Shown piece after piece: positions 28,603 to 37,006 of a stretch of DNA of 64,000 bases. Below the pieces are notes generated by a model. The model saw only the letters and a list, made by a program, of their open reading frames with translations. It was not told the origin of the DNA and made no database searches. Made by a program: the position numbers and the translations under genes. How positions within the stretch are numbered: position 1 is the first letter of the stretch; each line of letters begins with the position of its first letter. This DNA comes from Paenibacillus sp. N3.4 (GTDB taxonomy: Bacteria > Bacillota > Bacilli > Paenibacillales > NBRC-103111): the NCBI RefSeq assembly GCF_008017805.1, contig NZ_VRTT01000014.1, forward strand, positions 1-64,000. Direction: 5' to 3'.

Positions 28603-30486
28603 TTATTCATTCCCTTTAGTGGAATGCACATTGTCTCCATACTGTTTATACACATTTGCATCCGGTTGTTTCATAGAGGAAACTATCGTTATGATTTCTT
28701 GATCCGTTACGTTGCCCGTTACTTGAAATTGATACTGGACTCCTTGATCCTCCAAAATATAATATCTCTTCTCGCTTTGACCCGAGACAGCTTCCGTCAC
28801 TTTCATTGCGTACTGTTCCTTTATTCGCAAAAAGTTGGAGCTCACCGACCACTCTCCGCTTTTAGTTGCTGATTGTTCAATATTTTTGTATACCGTTTTC
28901 AGGTCGTCGCCTCCATTAATAGCGAAAAACTCCAAATTGCCGGACACAGCCTCTCCTTGACGCTGAACGAAGCGCATCGCTACTTCTGTACGCTTGCTTC
29001 CATCAACCTCTTTCTTATTAAGATGGACCTGTTCGAAGCGATACTCTTCAGGCAAAGCATTCGGAATTTTAAATTTGAAGCCAGCATCCTTGACCGCTTT
29101 CTCCAAACGGTTTACGGTCCGAGCAGGGAGAGGGACAGGGGCAGCTTTTTCTTCTTCGACGGCTACCGTTTCTTTAACGGCTTCCGCTGCAGCTGCTTGA
29201 ACCGCATTATCCCGGTTGAGTACGGGAGATGAAGCGGCATTTCCGTTTTGGACGGTATCCGCCGCGCCTTCAGCATATTTATCCCGATCATTATGAATCG
29301 GGTCAAGACCCCCACCTCTATAGGCAGGCTCTGAATCATGTGGATTAGAGTCTCCATCTGATTCCCCGATGTTCTGCCAGACGGGCTGAACGAGTTTACT
29401 CAACCCCGTCGGCTCCGCTGCATTGGTTAACGTCATGACGCTCATGGCGGCGACGCATAAAACGGCCATGGTTGAAAGCTTATACGTTCCTTTCTTGAAC
29501 GATTTGATCATCGTAATTCTCCTCGTCACCAGATTGCGATGGTTCGATCCGTTGAAATAAAGCAGATTCGGCCGATTCCGGCTGGTCGTATAAAGCTTCA
29601 GAAATTCAATAATCGTCATCCCGTACAGTATCGCTTCGTCTTCTCCAAGAACCTCCAATGCATAGGCGTCGCAGGCTAACTCTCTGTCCGCTTTCATTTT
29701 TGCGATGCATATCCATATGAAAGGATTCATCCAGTGGATCGCCAGAACGAAGCTGCCGACCAAATTCCAGGCGATATCTTTTCTTTTATAATGAGCCAAT
29801 TCATGTGCAAAGAGATGGTAAAGCTGGTCATCGCTTAGTTGCTTCCCCAGCGCTTCAGGAATATAAATCCACGGAGCAATGGCCCCGGAAATATAAGGGC
29901 TTTTCATTTCGTATCCTGCATACAACGGAATGGGCTGCTTAATGCCGAATTTCCTCCTGCAATCGTTCATAACGGATAGGATACGAGGATCTGTTACAAT
30001 CCGGAGCGTCTTGCGTTTGCTCCTTAGCTTCCGCATATAAACGAGCAAGTAGAGAAGGATTGCGACCGCTCCCGCAAGCCATATGGCCGAAACGATTTGT
30101 AAAGCAAGCGTATATTTGTTTGCGGAAGACAGTACCGGGCTTTCGGGTTCTTGCGGCGATGCGGCTTCCGTGACCGGAAGATGGGTCTGAAGCGGGACGT
30201 TATTCCCATTCTGAAAAGGTTGTATCCCCTCATTATTTTGGGATAACAGCTTCGGTTCGGTTTCCATATGCGACGTATATTGCACAGCATTAAACAAGCT
30301 TAAAGGGCTGTTGGGAAAATCGGGCAAAAGCAGCCGAATGAGCACAATCAGCCACAGCGCATGCCTCATACGCGGACTCATATGGCGATGAAACAAAGCT
30401 TGGATTGCAATGACCAACAGCCCAACGGCGCTTGCCGCCAGTGTCGAGTAACAAAACCATAAAAACATACTGCTTACCATATCCAT
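28603..30486 (-). CDS. BlaR1/MecR1-like M56 membrane metallopeptidase with C-terminal DUF4367-like sensor
   Basis: 627 residues. The N-terminal half has membrane helices (about 5-25, 38-52, 128-148 and near 325) and the zinc-protease motif HELAHYKRKD with a downstream ELACDAYAL Glu, as in the M56 peptidases of BlaR1. After a low-complexity linker (about 370-455) the C-terminus is not a penicillin-binding domain. It is an extracellular DUF4367-like domain (FKFKIPNALPEEYRFEQVHL ... YQFQVTGNVTDQEIITIVSSMK). It is preceded by the BlaI-like repressor (12-bp gap). By analogy it senses an outside signal and inactivates the repressor; the signal is unlikely to be a beta-lactam in the classical way. 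Confidence 0.9.
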   Translation of the reverse strand: MDMVSSMFLWFCYSTLAASAVGLLVIAIQALFHRHMSPRMRHALWLIVLIRLLLPDFPNSPLSLFNAVQYTSHMETEPKLLSQNNEGIQPFQNGNNVPLQTHLPVTEAASPQEPESPVLSSANKYTLALQIVSAIWLAGAVAILLYLLVYMRKLRSKRKTLRIVTDPRILSVMNDCRRKFGIKQPIPLYAGYEMKSPYISGAIAPWIYIPEALGKQLSDDQLYHLFAHELAHYKRKDIAWNLVGSFVLAIHWMNPFIWICIAKMKADRELACDAYALEVLGEDEAILYGMTIIEFLKLYTTSRNRPNLLYFNGSNHRNLVTRRITMIKSFKKGTYKLSTMAVLCVAAMSVMTLTNAAEPTGLSKLVQPVWQNIGESDGDSNPHDSEPAYRGGGLDPIHNDRDKYAEGAADTVQNGNAASSPVLNRDNAVQAAAAEAVKETVAVEEEKAAPVPLPARTVNRLEKAVKDAGFKFKIPNALPEEYRFEQVHLNKKEVDGSKRTEVAMRFVQRQGEAVSGNLEFFAINGGDDLKTVYKNIEQSATKSGEWSVSSNFLRIKEQYAMKVTEAVSGQSEKRYYILEDQGVQYQFQVTGNVTDQEIITIVSSMKQPDANVYKQYGDNVHSTKGNE

Positions 30487-30498
30487 CTGCTTACCTCT

Positions 30499-30909
30499 TT
30501 ATTGATCTTCATCGGATCCTCGTTCCTTGGATCTTCTCTCTTTTTTCTCCGTCAAAAGCTTATGAAGCTTGTCGATCTCCTGCTGCGATAAATCGGTTTC
30601 CTCCAAAAAATTCGTTACCATGATGTCGGCCGCTCCGTTAAACACCCTTTTGAGAAACGACTGGCTCTCGGCCCGAATGCATTCTTTCTCTGCTACTAGC
30701 GGGAAGTACAGATAGCTTCTTCCCGCTTTCTTGAAGCCGATCACCTTTTTTTTCAAAAGCCTGTTGACGAACGTCCGCACCGTCTGATCGCTCCATTCAA
30801 TCCCGCCGGGTAACTGGAGTACGATTTGCTCCGCGGTCAAGGGACTTTGCTTCCAGACAACCTTCATAATTTCCCATTCGGCTTCCGATATTTTTGGAAC
30901 GTTGTCCAT
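30499..30909 (-). CDS. BlaI/MecI/CopY-family repressor
   Basis: Winged-helix repressor of 136 residues: ISEAEWEIMKVVWKQSPLTAEQIV, then WSDQTVRTFVNRLLKKKVIGFKKAGRSYLYFPLV, then a C-terminal dimerisation helix region (ADIMVTNFLEET). The start is ATG 30909, seven bases after AAAGGAG; a further eight codons are open upstream without a ribosome site. Two operators of the BlaI type lie immediately upstream, so it should repress its own operon with the M56 peptidase and the secreted protein downstream. Confidence 0.9.
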   Translation of the reverse strand: MDNVPKISEAEWEIMKVVWKQSPLTAEQIVLQLPGGIEWSDQTVRTFVNRLLKKKVIGFKKAGRSYLYFPLVAEKECIRAESQSFLKRVFNGAADIMVTNFLEETDLSQQEIDKLHKLLTEKKERRSKERGSDEDQ

Positions 30910-30935
30910 GCTTCTACTCCTTTCCGAATTCAACT

Positions 30936-30949
30936 ATTACAAATGTAAT
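30936..30949. promoter_or_regulatory. BlaI-type operator 1 (ATTACAAATGTAAT)
   Basis: Perfect arms ATTACA/TGTAAT containing the TACA..TGTA core of BlaI/CopY operators, 27 bp upstream of the repressor start. Confidence 0.8.
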
Positions 30950-30969
30950 AATAACCCCACGAAATTAAT

Positions 30970-30983
30970 ATTACATTTGTAAT
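30970..30983. promoter_or_regulatory. BlaI-type operator 2 (ATTACATTTGTAAT)
   Basis: Second dyad with the same arms, 34 bp centre to centre from operator 1, probably overlapping the promoter of the operon. Confidence 0.8.
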
Positions 30984-31033
30984 AGTTGTTTGTCAATATA
31001 TTCCTCATGAACGTAATTTCCTAAGCTACAAAG

Positions 31034-31064
31034 AAGCCGTCAAAAGCAATGCTTTTGAACGGCT
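31034..31064. terminator. Hairpin, possible terminator or remnant
   Basis: AGCCGTCAAAAGCA / TGCTTTTGAACGGCT with short loop. It lies beyond the truncated gene at 31117-31185 on minus and is the only other structure in the 380-bp gap 30990-31368. Confidence 0.5.
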
Positions 31065-31116
31065 CTCTTTGACCCTGCGGCTCCAGGCTATGGATAGCGT
31101 GTTCAACCGCGTCTTG

Positions 31117-31185
31117 TTAATGAAATCGAGCGTCGACGGCCCCATACAGCGTCAGGCCGAATAATGTATGCGTAATCGTGTCCAC
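31117..31185 (-). pseudogene. Truncated N-terminus of a membrane-bound metal-dependent hydrolase (YfhP/YdjM type)
   Basis: GTG 31185, preceded by GAGGTGA, reads VDTITHTLFGLTLYGAVDARFH and then TAA. The D-T-x-T-H start with a hydrophobic Gly-rich follow-up is that of the YfhP/YdjM-type membrane-bound metal-dependent hydrolases, which are about ten times longer. Nothing downstream continues the protein in any frame that I could follow, so this is a remnant. Recognition is from a short match only. Confidence 0.4.
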
Positions 31186-31368
31186 TTTCGCAAGCTCACC
31201 TCATCCTTCAAATATAGCGAAATGCCAGGCTGGAGGGAAGCTACAGCTTTGCAACGATTACTGCGAATGAATGACACCAACATCTTTGTCCATATAACCT
31301 CCACCATTTACCTAGAATAGATAATAGCCTGAAAAATCATACTTTAATTATCTCTGGGAGGTGGCTAT

Positions 31369-31962
31369 ATGAACAAAAGATTTTATTCAAATGCGTTAAA
31401 GAAACTTCTAATGCTCACGCTTCTTTTTGGGGGATTGTCAGCCTGCAGTCTAAAAAAAGGATCTGACACAGCCGATAGAGTTAAACCCTACAGCGCTGAT
31501 AATGAGAGACCCATTAAGGTTAATGAAGCGGCAGATAAAACTCAATGGGAAAAGACTGCGGATGCGATTATTGCAGAGGGGAAGCGTTATATGGGAACTC
31601 CCTATGTTTACGGCACGGAGAGATTTAATGATAAAGCCTTCGATTGTTCTTCTTACGTGCAATATCTTTACGGTCAACACGGTATTCCTTTAGGCTATAA
31701 TGCAAGAGAACAGGCTGTGCAAGGAGAAGAGATACCGTTTATTAATTTACGTAAAGGAGATATTATGTTTTTCTCCGATGAAGATTTTCCAAACGAGACT
31801 GGGTTAAATAAAGTTAGGCATGTCGGCATTTATATGGGGGAGGGACAAATTCTCCACACTTATGAGCAAGGAACTGGAGTAATCATCAGTAATATTCATA
31901 AAGATAAAAAAGAAGGGGAATATTGGTATCAGCATTATCTGTTTGCTAGGAGAGTCATTTAG
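31369..31962 (+). CDS. NlpC/P60-family peptidoglycan endopeptidase, lipoprotein
   Basis: 197 residues. The lipoprotein signal ends in LFGGLSAC with Cys at about 26. The NlpC/P60 domain (about 65-195) carries the catalytic Cys in KAFDCSSYVQYLYGQHG and the catalytic His in VRHVGIYMGEG, with a later His in ILHTYEQG. GGGAGGTGG precedes the ATG. It should cut peptide bonds in peptidoglycan at the outer face of the membrane. The next gene on the same strand is another Cys-type amidase with a very similar ribosome-site context. Confidence 0.92.
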   Translation: MNKRFYSNALKKLLMLTLLFGGLSACSLKKGSDTADRVKPYSADNERPIKVNEAADKTQWEKTADAIIAEGKRYMGTPYVYGTERFNDKAFDCSSYVQYLYGQHGIPLGYNAREQAVQGEEIPFINLRKGDIMFFSDEDFPNETGLNKVRHVGIYMGEGQILHTYEQGTGVIISNIHKDKKEGEYWYQHYLFARRVI

Positions 31963-32103
31963 ATTCCTTATCGACAAAGGGCAGCCGGGATGGAATTCTT
32001 CTCAGCGCCCTTTTCATGGATAAGATTCCTTGGTAAGCGTCAAAATAGATAGATATTATCTATATATATGTCGGGTTCTTGCCGGGAGGTAGCTATTAAA
32101 GAT

Positions 32104-33228
32104 ATGAAAATAAATCGTTTGAAATGGCTTACGATCATCTTGGTCGCACTTCTTTGTCCAATCCACGTTTTTGCTGAGGACACCACCGATGAAACTGAAA
32201 ATATACAAGCTTTTTTAATAAAACTGTTCAACGAAAGATCACGGTTTTTAATTGATCAACGACCGGAAACGATACATCATTTTTATGAAAAAACGGATAG
32301 ATTGAGTCAGTACGCATATGAGCAGGAACTGTTGCGAAGCAACTACATCAATTCCTGGGCCGAAAAAAGAGGCGTCGCTTTTTCAGCTGCGAAAAGCAAT
32401 ATCCGAGTTAACCGCATTAAAAGACAAGGAAATATAGCAAGGGTTTCGTTAAACCAAAGCTTACAATTAAGCTATGTTTTCATTTCCGACAAGTATAATC
32501 CCCAATCTTTTGGTATTGGAACAAGGCATGGATTAACCCTTAAAAAAATGAATGGCGAATGGGTGGTGCTAAGAGAATGGTACACCGATCCGCTTTCGGA
32601 AAATCCGAAATTAATACCGGAATTCACCGGATTCCCAAATCCCGCTTTCTTGAAATACCAAACAACTACCCTACAGACCGGCGAAAAAGCAAAGCGGAGA
32701 TACAATAGAGAACAGGCCGTACAATATGCAAATAAATATGCAGGGGCAGCATGGGGTGCAGGCAACGATCATCGTTATAACAAAAAGTATTTGGATTATA
32801 CGTATCAGGGGGGCGATTGCACCAGCTTTGCTTCTCAAGTGCTCGGGGATAAGGACGAAGGCGGCGGCTTAAAAATGAAATCGGGCTGGCATTATCGTTC
32901 AGAGGGAAGCCAAGCTTGGGTACGGACGGATACCTTCAAAAATTTCTTATTGCATAGCGGTTATGGCAGCCTCGTCGCCAAAGGGTACTTTACAGATGTA
33001 GTTAAACCTACAGAAAAATATCCGGGTGGAGCTCTTGCAGCATTACAGCCGGGAGATCTAATTGCTTATGAAATGGATGGGGATATCGATCATTTTTCGA
33101 TCTTCGTTGGTTTTGACTATTATGGATATCCGCTTGTCAATTCGCATACCGCGGACCGATATCGCGTGCCCTTCGATCTCGGCTGGGATCAAAATACGAA
33201 GTATTTATTAATACACATCAATGACTAA
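32104..33228 (+). CDS. Secreted protein with putative Amidase_6 domain
   Basis: 374 residues from ATG 32104; the signal peptide core LKWLTIILVALLCPIHVFA is best started there, and GGGAGGTAGCTAT lies upstream. The middle is a beta-rich region. The C-terminal part (about 220-370) is the Amidase_6 domain: REQAVQYANKYA, the catalytic-type Cys in QGGDCTSFASQVL, and the His region GDIDHFSIFVGFD. Such proteins occur in spore formers and are thought to act on cell wall or spore material. The frame is open to an ATG at 32068, which lacks a ribosome site. Confidence 0.88.
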   Translation: MKINRLKWLTIILVALLCPIHVFAEDTTDETENIQAFLIKLFNERSRFLIDQRPETIHHFYEKTDRLSQYAYEQELLRSNYINSWAEKRGVAFSAAKSNIRVNRIKRQGNIARVSLNQSLQLSYVFISDKYNPQSFGIGTRHGLTLKKMNGEWVVLREWYTDPLSENPKLIPEFTGFPNPAFLKYQTTTLQTGEKAKRRYNREQAVQYANKYAGAAWGAGNDHRYNKKYLDYTYQGGDCTSFASQVLGDKDEGGGLKMKSGWHYRSEGSQAWVRTDTFKNFLLHSGYGSLVAKGYFTDVVKPTEKYPGGALAALQPGDLIAYEMDGDIDHFSIFVGFDYYGYPLVNSHTADRYRVPFDLGWDQNTKYLLIHIND

Positions 33229-33320
33229 GACTGACTTGTTCACATCGAATCATATCTAGGCGACTTGTACAATAAGATAATTAAGACAAAGCGCTATAGG
33301 TATTGATTTGAGGTGAAACC

Positions 33321-34827
33321 ATGAGATTACCCGAACTGGCAACACAGATGGCTCTTCGTACGGGTTCTATTTTCCTTGTTAAGGTAATAGGTTTTTTTGC
33401 CCGAATTGTGTTATTCCGGATGCTCGGATCCGAAGGTATAGGACTTTATCAAATGGCCTATTCGGTGTACGCGCTTATTCTTACTGTCATTGTGGGAGGA
33501 TTTCCTACGGCAATCTTCCTTTCTACAGCCAGAGACCGCAAACTTGGGTGGCAGTTATTTAAAGGAACAGCCATTTTTCTTGCCTTGTTCGGCATCGTAT
33601 TAGGGTTTTATTGCTATCGTCTTGCGTCTCCAATCTCTCTCCTGCTGGGTGATCCTCATCTAGAATTTGCCTTGCAATGTATTGCCCCAGCTATAGCGAT
33701 TGTTCCGTTCCTTAGTTTGCTACGCGGATATCTACAAGCAATGGAATTTAACAGTTATATTGCGGTATCAGAGATTATTGAACAGTTGTTTCGCATTGCT
33801 GTCATGATTACGATTACAACCGCATGGTTACGTTTCGGTGTTCCTTATGCTGTCGGCGCTTCGATGCTGGGAGCTCCCGCAGGTGCTTTCGCAGCTTTAT
33901 GCTTTTTACTGATCATACTTGTAGTTTCTACCTTTCGCAAACTGGACTTTAGCTTTAAAACACCTGCGTGGCGGCAGCTGAAAAATCCCGGTGTTTTTTG
34001 GTTTATTTTGACCGCGATCTCCATCCTTGCCACACGTTTAATTGTTCCCACATCTGATTTTCTCGATGCTATCCTTATTCCCAATCGGCTGCAAGCTGCA
34101 GGCATGAGTGCCTCCGATGCAATTTCCGTTTACGGCATTATTACAGGAATGGCTACAACGATCGCGTATATGCCTTCTTTCGTTACATTTGCTTTGATTT
34201 ACACCTTATCTACCAAATTCACAACAGATTGGCAGGCAGGCAGGAAAGATAGATTTGCGCAGCGTACAAAAGCGGCCATGAATGTCGTTTGGCTCTGGGG
34301 ATGCGGATCTGCTTTGGTTTTGTTCTTTTACGCAGGGGATCTTTCGAACTTGTTATTTTCGAACAGTTTGGCGGAAACCAGTATTCGCTATATGTCATTA
34401 GTTCCCTTATTATCAGGGATTCGAGAACTTTCTATGATTGCTTTGTGGGGAATCGGAGAAAGAAAATACCTCTCTTTGGGCTAGTCATCGGTGTTATTTG
34501 CTCATTGGCGCTAAATTATTATTTACTGGCCATTCCCGGTTTCGCCTATGCAGGAGCGGCTATCGGTATAATTTCATTGGAATTGATTGCTACCTTATGG
34601 AATTTGAACAAGCTGAGAACCCATATGCAAGGGTTTCAAAAAGGATTAACTTCCGGTACATTCTTCATCATTTAATTTTTGCCGTAAGTTTGTTTTTGAC
34701 CAGAATGGCATTTCAAGCTGTTCAGCTTCCCTACCAATCTATTGTTGAAATCATACTTATCTATGTTTGCTTGATCCTTTATATTTTAATGTGTTTTCTT
34801 AAAAATGAACGTCGACTTATTTTATGA
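33321..34827 (+). pseudogene. SpoVB-like polysaccharide/lipid II flippase, broken by two single-base frameshifts
   Basis: A MATE-like/MOP flippase resembling stage V sporulation protein B, with about 14 helices if read whole (about 500 residues, the normal size). Frame 1 runs from MRLPELATQMALRTGSIFLV to a stop at 34484. The protein continues one frame over (IPLFGLVIGVICSLALNYYL) and then in the third frame (LIFAVSLFLTRMAFQAVQLP) to a stop at 34827. One extra A in the A4 run at 34463-34466 and one extra T in the T3 run at 34671-34673 restore a single continuous protein. It is either two sequencing undercalls or a real pseudogene. A terminator follows. Confidence 0.85.
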
Positions 34828-34876
34828 ATAGGAACACATGTACAATCGTCGACTTGGATCAAAATCATAAACAAAA

Positions 34877-34917
34877 AAGGAACCCAGCCAACGGGCGTGG
34901 GTCTCCTGCTTTTTTTA
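34877..34917 (+). terminator. Terminator after the SpoVB-like gene
   Basis: GGAACCCA ... TGGGTCTCC hairpin followed by TTTTTTT on plus. Confidence 0.8.
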
Positions 34918-34948
34918 GTGTTATCGCGGGTATCCTATGATGATCGAA

Positions 34949-34986
34949 AAGCTCCTTAAGCCTTGGTTTACAAGCTTAAAGGGGCT
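34949..34986 (-). terminator. Terminator after the MazG-like gene
   Basis: On minus, AGCCCCTTTAAGC / GCTTAAGGAGCT with a 12-base loop followed by TTTTC. Confidence 0.65.
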
Positions 34987-35009
34987 CTTCCATTTTATGT
35001 ATTTGAAAC

Positions 35010-35299
35010 CTACTTCCAAGATCTCTTCTCATTTATCTCCATCTTACTTCTAAATGCATGTTCTAAATCAATATTAAGCTTATTTGCCAAGTCAAAGATA
35101 TTCCACACAACATCGTACATCTCGTAACCCAAGTTTTCTTTAGATTCCTCATCAGGATGAAAAGAAACAGATAGAACCTCCTTTGCCAACTCTCCAACTT
35201 CTGTCATTAGGTACATCATCCTTTGTTCAATTGTACTGCTATCAAACCCTTTAATCTTGCTGTATTCACTAACATACTTTGAAACTCCGATGTATTCAT
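35010..35299 (-). CDS. MazG-like nucleotide pyrophosphohydrolase; one-base frameshift near start
   Basis: All-alpha NTP pyrophosphatase of about 96 residues with the MazG-type acidic motif MTEVGELAKEV and the later YEMYDVVWNIFDLANKLNID. The long frame opens at 35327 without a good ribosome site. ATG 35299, after GGCGAGGAG, reads MNTSEFQ and joins the main frame as MNTSEFQKYVSEYSKIKGF if one T is added to the T3 run at 35278-35280 (plus strand). That N-terminus is much more natural, so I annotate from 35299 with a frameshift. It is a housecleaning enzyme that hydrolyses non-canonical nucleoside triphosphates. It stands alone. Confidence 0.8.
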
Positions 35300-35419
35300 T
35301 TTGTTGCTCCTCGCCTTTCTCTAGCATCTACTTTCCTATAATTATAGCGAGTTATGGGGTATTTGGGAAAATTTCATAGCATCATATATCAATGATGTGT
35401 TGGTAACCCAGTATTCCAA

Positions 35420-35812
35420 TTAGTAAACCTCAATCTCTGCAAACGCCATTCGGTACCGATTGGCATCCGTCGGGTTCGGCCGCAGATTCGTTCCCTCTAC
35501 CTTCACATATCGGGCTGTTACCGCTGAAAAACTAAAGCTTTGCACCGCATTGCCAGGCTGCGCATACGCCGTGCAAGTCATAGCTGTCGTCCAATTCACA
35601 TTGTCCGTTGACGTCTTGATCGTGAAGTCGATGGGGAAATTTTGACCCACATTGCCTGTATCGTTTCGCGGATAAATGTCTACCTCGGCCATCGTCTTGC
35701 TGGATCCCATATCCAAGTAACAGACTCCGTATGGTTCGTCGTTAAACTATTGTTGCTCGTCCAGCCCATAGACCCTGAGGCAAGTTTAGACATCAAGGAT
35801 GATACTCGGATC
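35420..35812 (-). pseudogene. C-terminal fragment of an F5/8-type (discoidin) carbohydrate-binding protein
   Basis: The in-frame part (98 residues ending YRMAFAEIEVY) is the C-terminal half of a discoidin domain: DMGSSKTMAEVDIYPRND, ARYVKVEGTNLRPNPTDANR. Upstream, one frame over, the DNA reads RVSSLMSKLASGSMGWTSNN and SLTTNHTESVT, the first half of the same domain. One extra base in the AA at 35715-35716 (plus) gives ESVTLDMGSS and joins both. No catalytic or signal part precedes it, so it is the tail of a deleted secreted enzyme. Confidence 0.7.
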
Positions 35813-35936
35813 GCGGATGCGTGTTGCGGATGCCAACTACCCGTGTCAGTGCTGATTGTTGAATGTCAAAATTCAAATGACAGTCCATCGTCTTAAATTC
35901 ATGCGGAAGTACATCTTTTGTTCGCCGAATCTTCCC

Positions 35937-36097
35937 TAAATCGAAAATTCCTGCTAACATACATGAATTTGGCGCTCTTCCTTGATTTCGTGCGGGAAAA
36001 GCTTGAAATACCTGCGTTCTAGCAGGTTTTATATTGTGCGTAGCTGATTTGATTGAAAAAAACGGCACTTTTGCAGGTTTTTAAAGCATGCTTTAAA
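35937..36097. repeat. Intergenic element with regularly spaced CCTGC/GCAGG motifs and an 18-bp palindrome
   Basis: The motifs TTCCTGCTAAC (about 35950), TACCTGCGTTCTAGCAGGTTTTA (about 36008) and TTTGCAGGTTTTT (about 36071) are about 60 bp apart, each next to AT-rich GAAATTT-like text. The segment ends in the perfect palindrome TTTAAAGCATGCTTTAAA (36080-36097). It reads like one copy of an interspersed intergenic repeat. No gene is recognised in 35813-36234 otherwise. Confidence 0.4.
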
Positions 36098-36234
36098 GAC
36101 AAGCTTTAAAAGCCACTCACCGAAGGTGCATCTTACACATTGACGATCCAAAATAGCAAAGCTTCGCCTCTACAATTCGGAGTTTGACGCCGACAAGCCG
36201 CGTCACTAAGCGCGATAAGGATTAACTTCAGGGC

Positions 36235-36573
36235 TGCTCATCTCCCACCGCTTTGTGATTGCAGAGCTTGGCGAGAAAGTCACGCCGTGGCATCTGACCT
36301 CGCTGGCATCTTGCCCATGAAAAGCTTCAAACGGGCGGAGCCCTCATCATGAATTTGTTCGGCAAAGGCGAACAGGGCCGGTTCATTCATGCCATTCAAA
36401 TGACGCTTCGCGAGGCATTCGCTTATACGAAAGTGTACTTATTAAGCACGGATGGAGCCAGTGACGTGAAGAATATGATTTTAATCGACCGAGATAAGCC
36501 CATAGACTACTCCGTACGCCAGATTGCAGGATTCAAAGAGAGAATACTCTGGAGCAAGGGGAAAATGAACTGA
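36235..36573 (+). pseudogene. C-terminal remnant of a spermidine-synthase-like methyltransferase-fold protein
   Basis: The open part reads KLQTGGALIMNLFGKGEQGR, then FIHAIQMTLREAFAYTKVYL and GASDVKNMILIDRDKP, a pattern found in the last third of spermidine-synthase-like proteins. Upstream, in another frame, ISHRFVIAELGEKVTPWHLT continues the family. Two single-base additions near 36308-36312 would give SLAFFAHEKLQTGG. The nucleotide-binding N-terminal part is missing, so it is a remnant even if repaired. Confidence 0.4.
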
Positions 36574-36600
36574 CCTGCCGCTTCACTTGTTCAAACAGGC

Positions 36601-36835
36601 TCAAAATCCGCCTTCCACACGCTGCACGCACTTCATCATATAAAAAGCACCGTTTTCTTCGAATATCGGACTTAACTGCCCAAGCGAGAGCTTCATCGCA
36701 TTTTCCAACAGGAGAGGCACTGCCTCTGATGCTTGTCTTTGATTTTCACATCAAGTTCCAATTCGCCTTCATCCCCTGCGTAGCTTTCACGATCTCCATG
36801 ATGCATCCCCCTTTTGCCTGCTTCTTCAGTGAAAT
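36601..36835 (-). pseudogene. C-terminal remnant of a parvulin/PpiC-like foldase
   Basis: On minus, one frame reads ESYAGDEGELELDVKIKDKH and the next AVPLLLENAMKLSLGQLSPI then FEENGAFYMMKCVQRVEGGF before TGA. One extra G in the GG at the junction (QR-AVPLL) joins them. The EAxxL..GQLSPIFEENGAFYMMKC pattern is like the end of PpiC-type peptidyl-prolyl isomerases. The rest of the gene is gone; the Fur-controlled promoter now lies where its upstream part would be. Confidence 0.35.
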
Positions 36836-36903
36836 TTTCAACCTTTTGAACATGAGTTTGCCATATCCCGCAATATTTATGTAAACATCCTTGACATATA
36901 AAT

Positions 36904-36921
36904 TGATAATGATTATCATTA
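36904..36921. promoter_or_regulatory. Fur box 1
   Basis: TGATAATGATTATCATTA matches the classical Fur operator GATAATGATAATCATTATC nearly throughout; 86 bp upstream of the PepSY gene start. Confidence 0.85.
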
Positions 36922-36938
36922 TAAATGCCTTGATTAGG

Positions 36939-36956
36939 AATGATTATCATTATCAT
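36939..36956. promoter_or_regulatory. Fur box 2
   Basis: AATGATTATCATTATCAT, a second overlapping-type Fur operator 35 bp downstream of box 1. Tandem boxes suggest strong iron repression of the next gene. Confidence 0.85.
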
Positions 36957-37006
36957 AGTAAAACGATTACAAAGAGTATCTACATCGAACATGGGGGATT
37001 TAAGTA

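Noticed and set aside
28603..30933. Beta-lactam resistance system (BlaI/BlaR1)
   Set aside because: The sensor lacks a penicillin-binding domain and no beta-lactamase gene is nearby.
33321..34484. Two separate genes (a truncated flippase plus small membrane proteins)
   Set aside because: The pieces join into one normal-length SpoVB-like protein with two single-base additions.
35793..36068. Open frame of 91 codons on minus
   Set aside because: It runs through the repeat-like element, has no ribosome site and no recognisable family; part of it overlaps the repaired discoidin fragment.
36940..37006. Upstream extension of the PepSY protein to ATG 36940
   Set aside because: It would place the start within Fur box 2 and encode a non-helical, Asn/Ser-rich N-terminus unlike the family.
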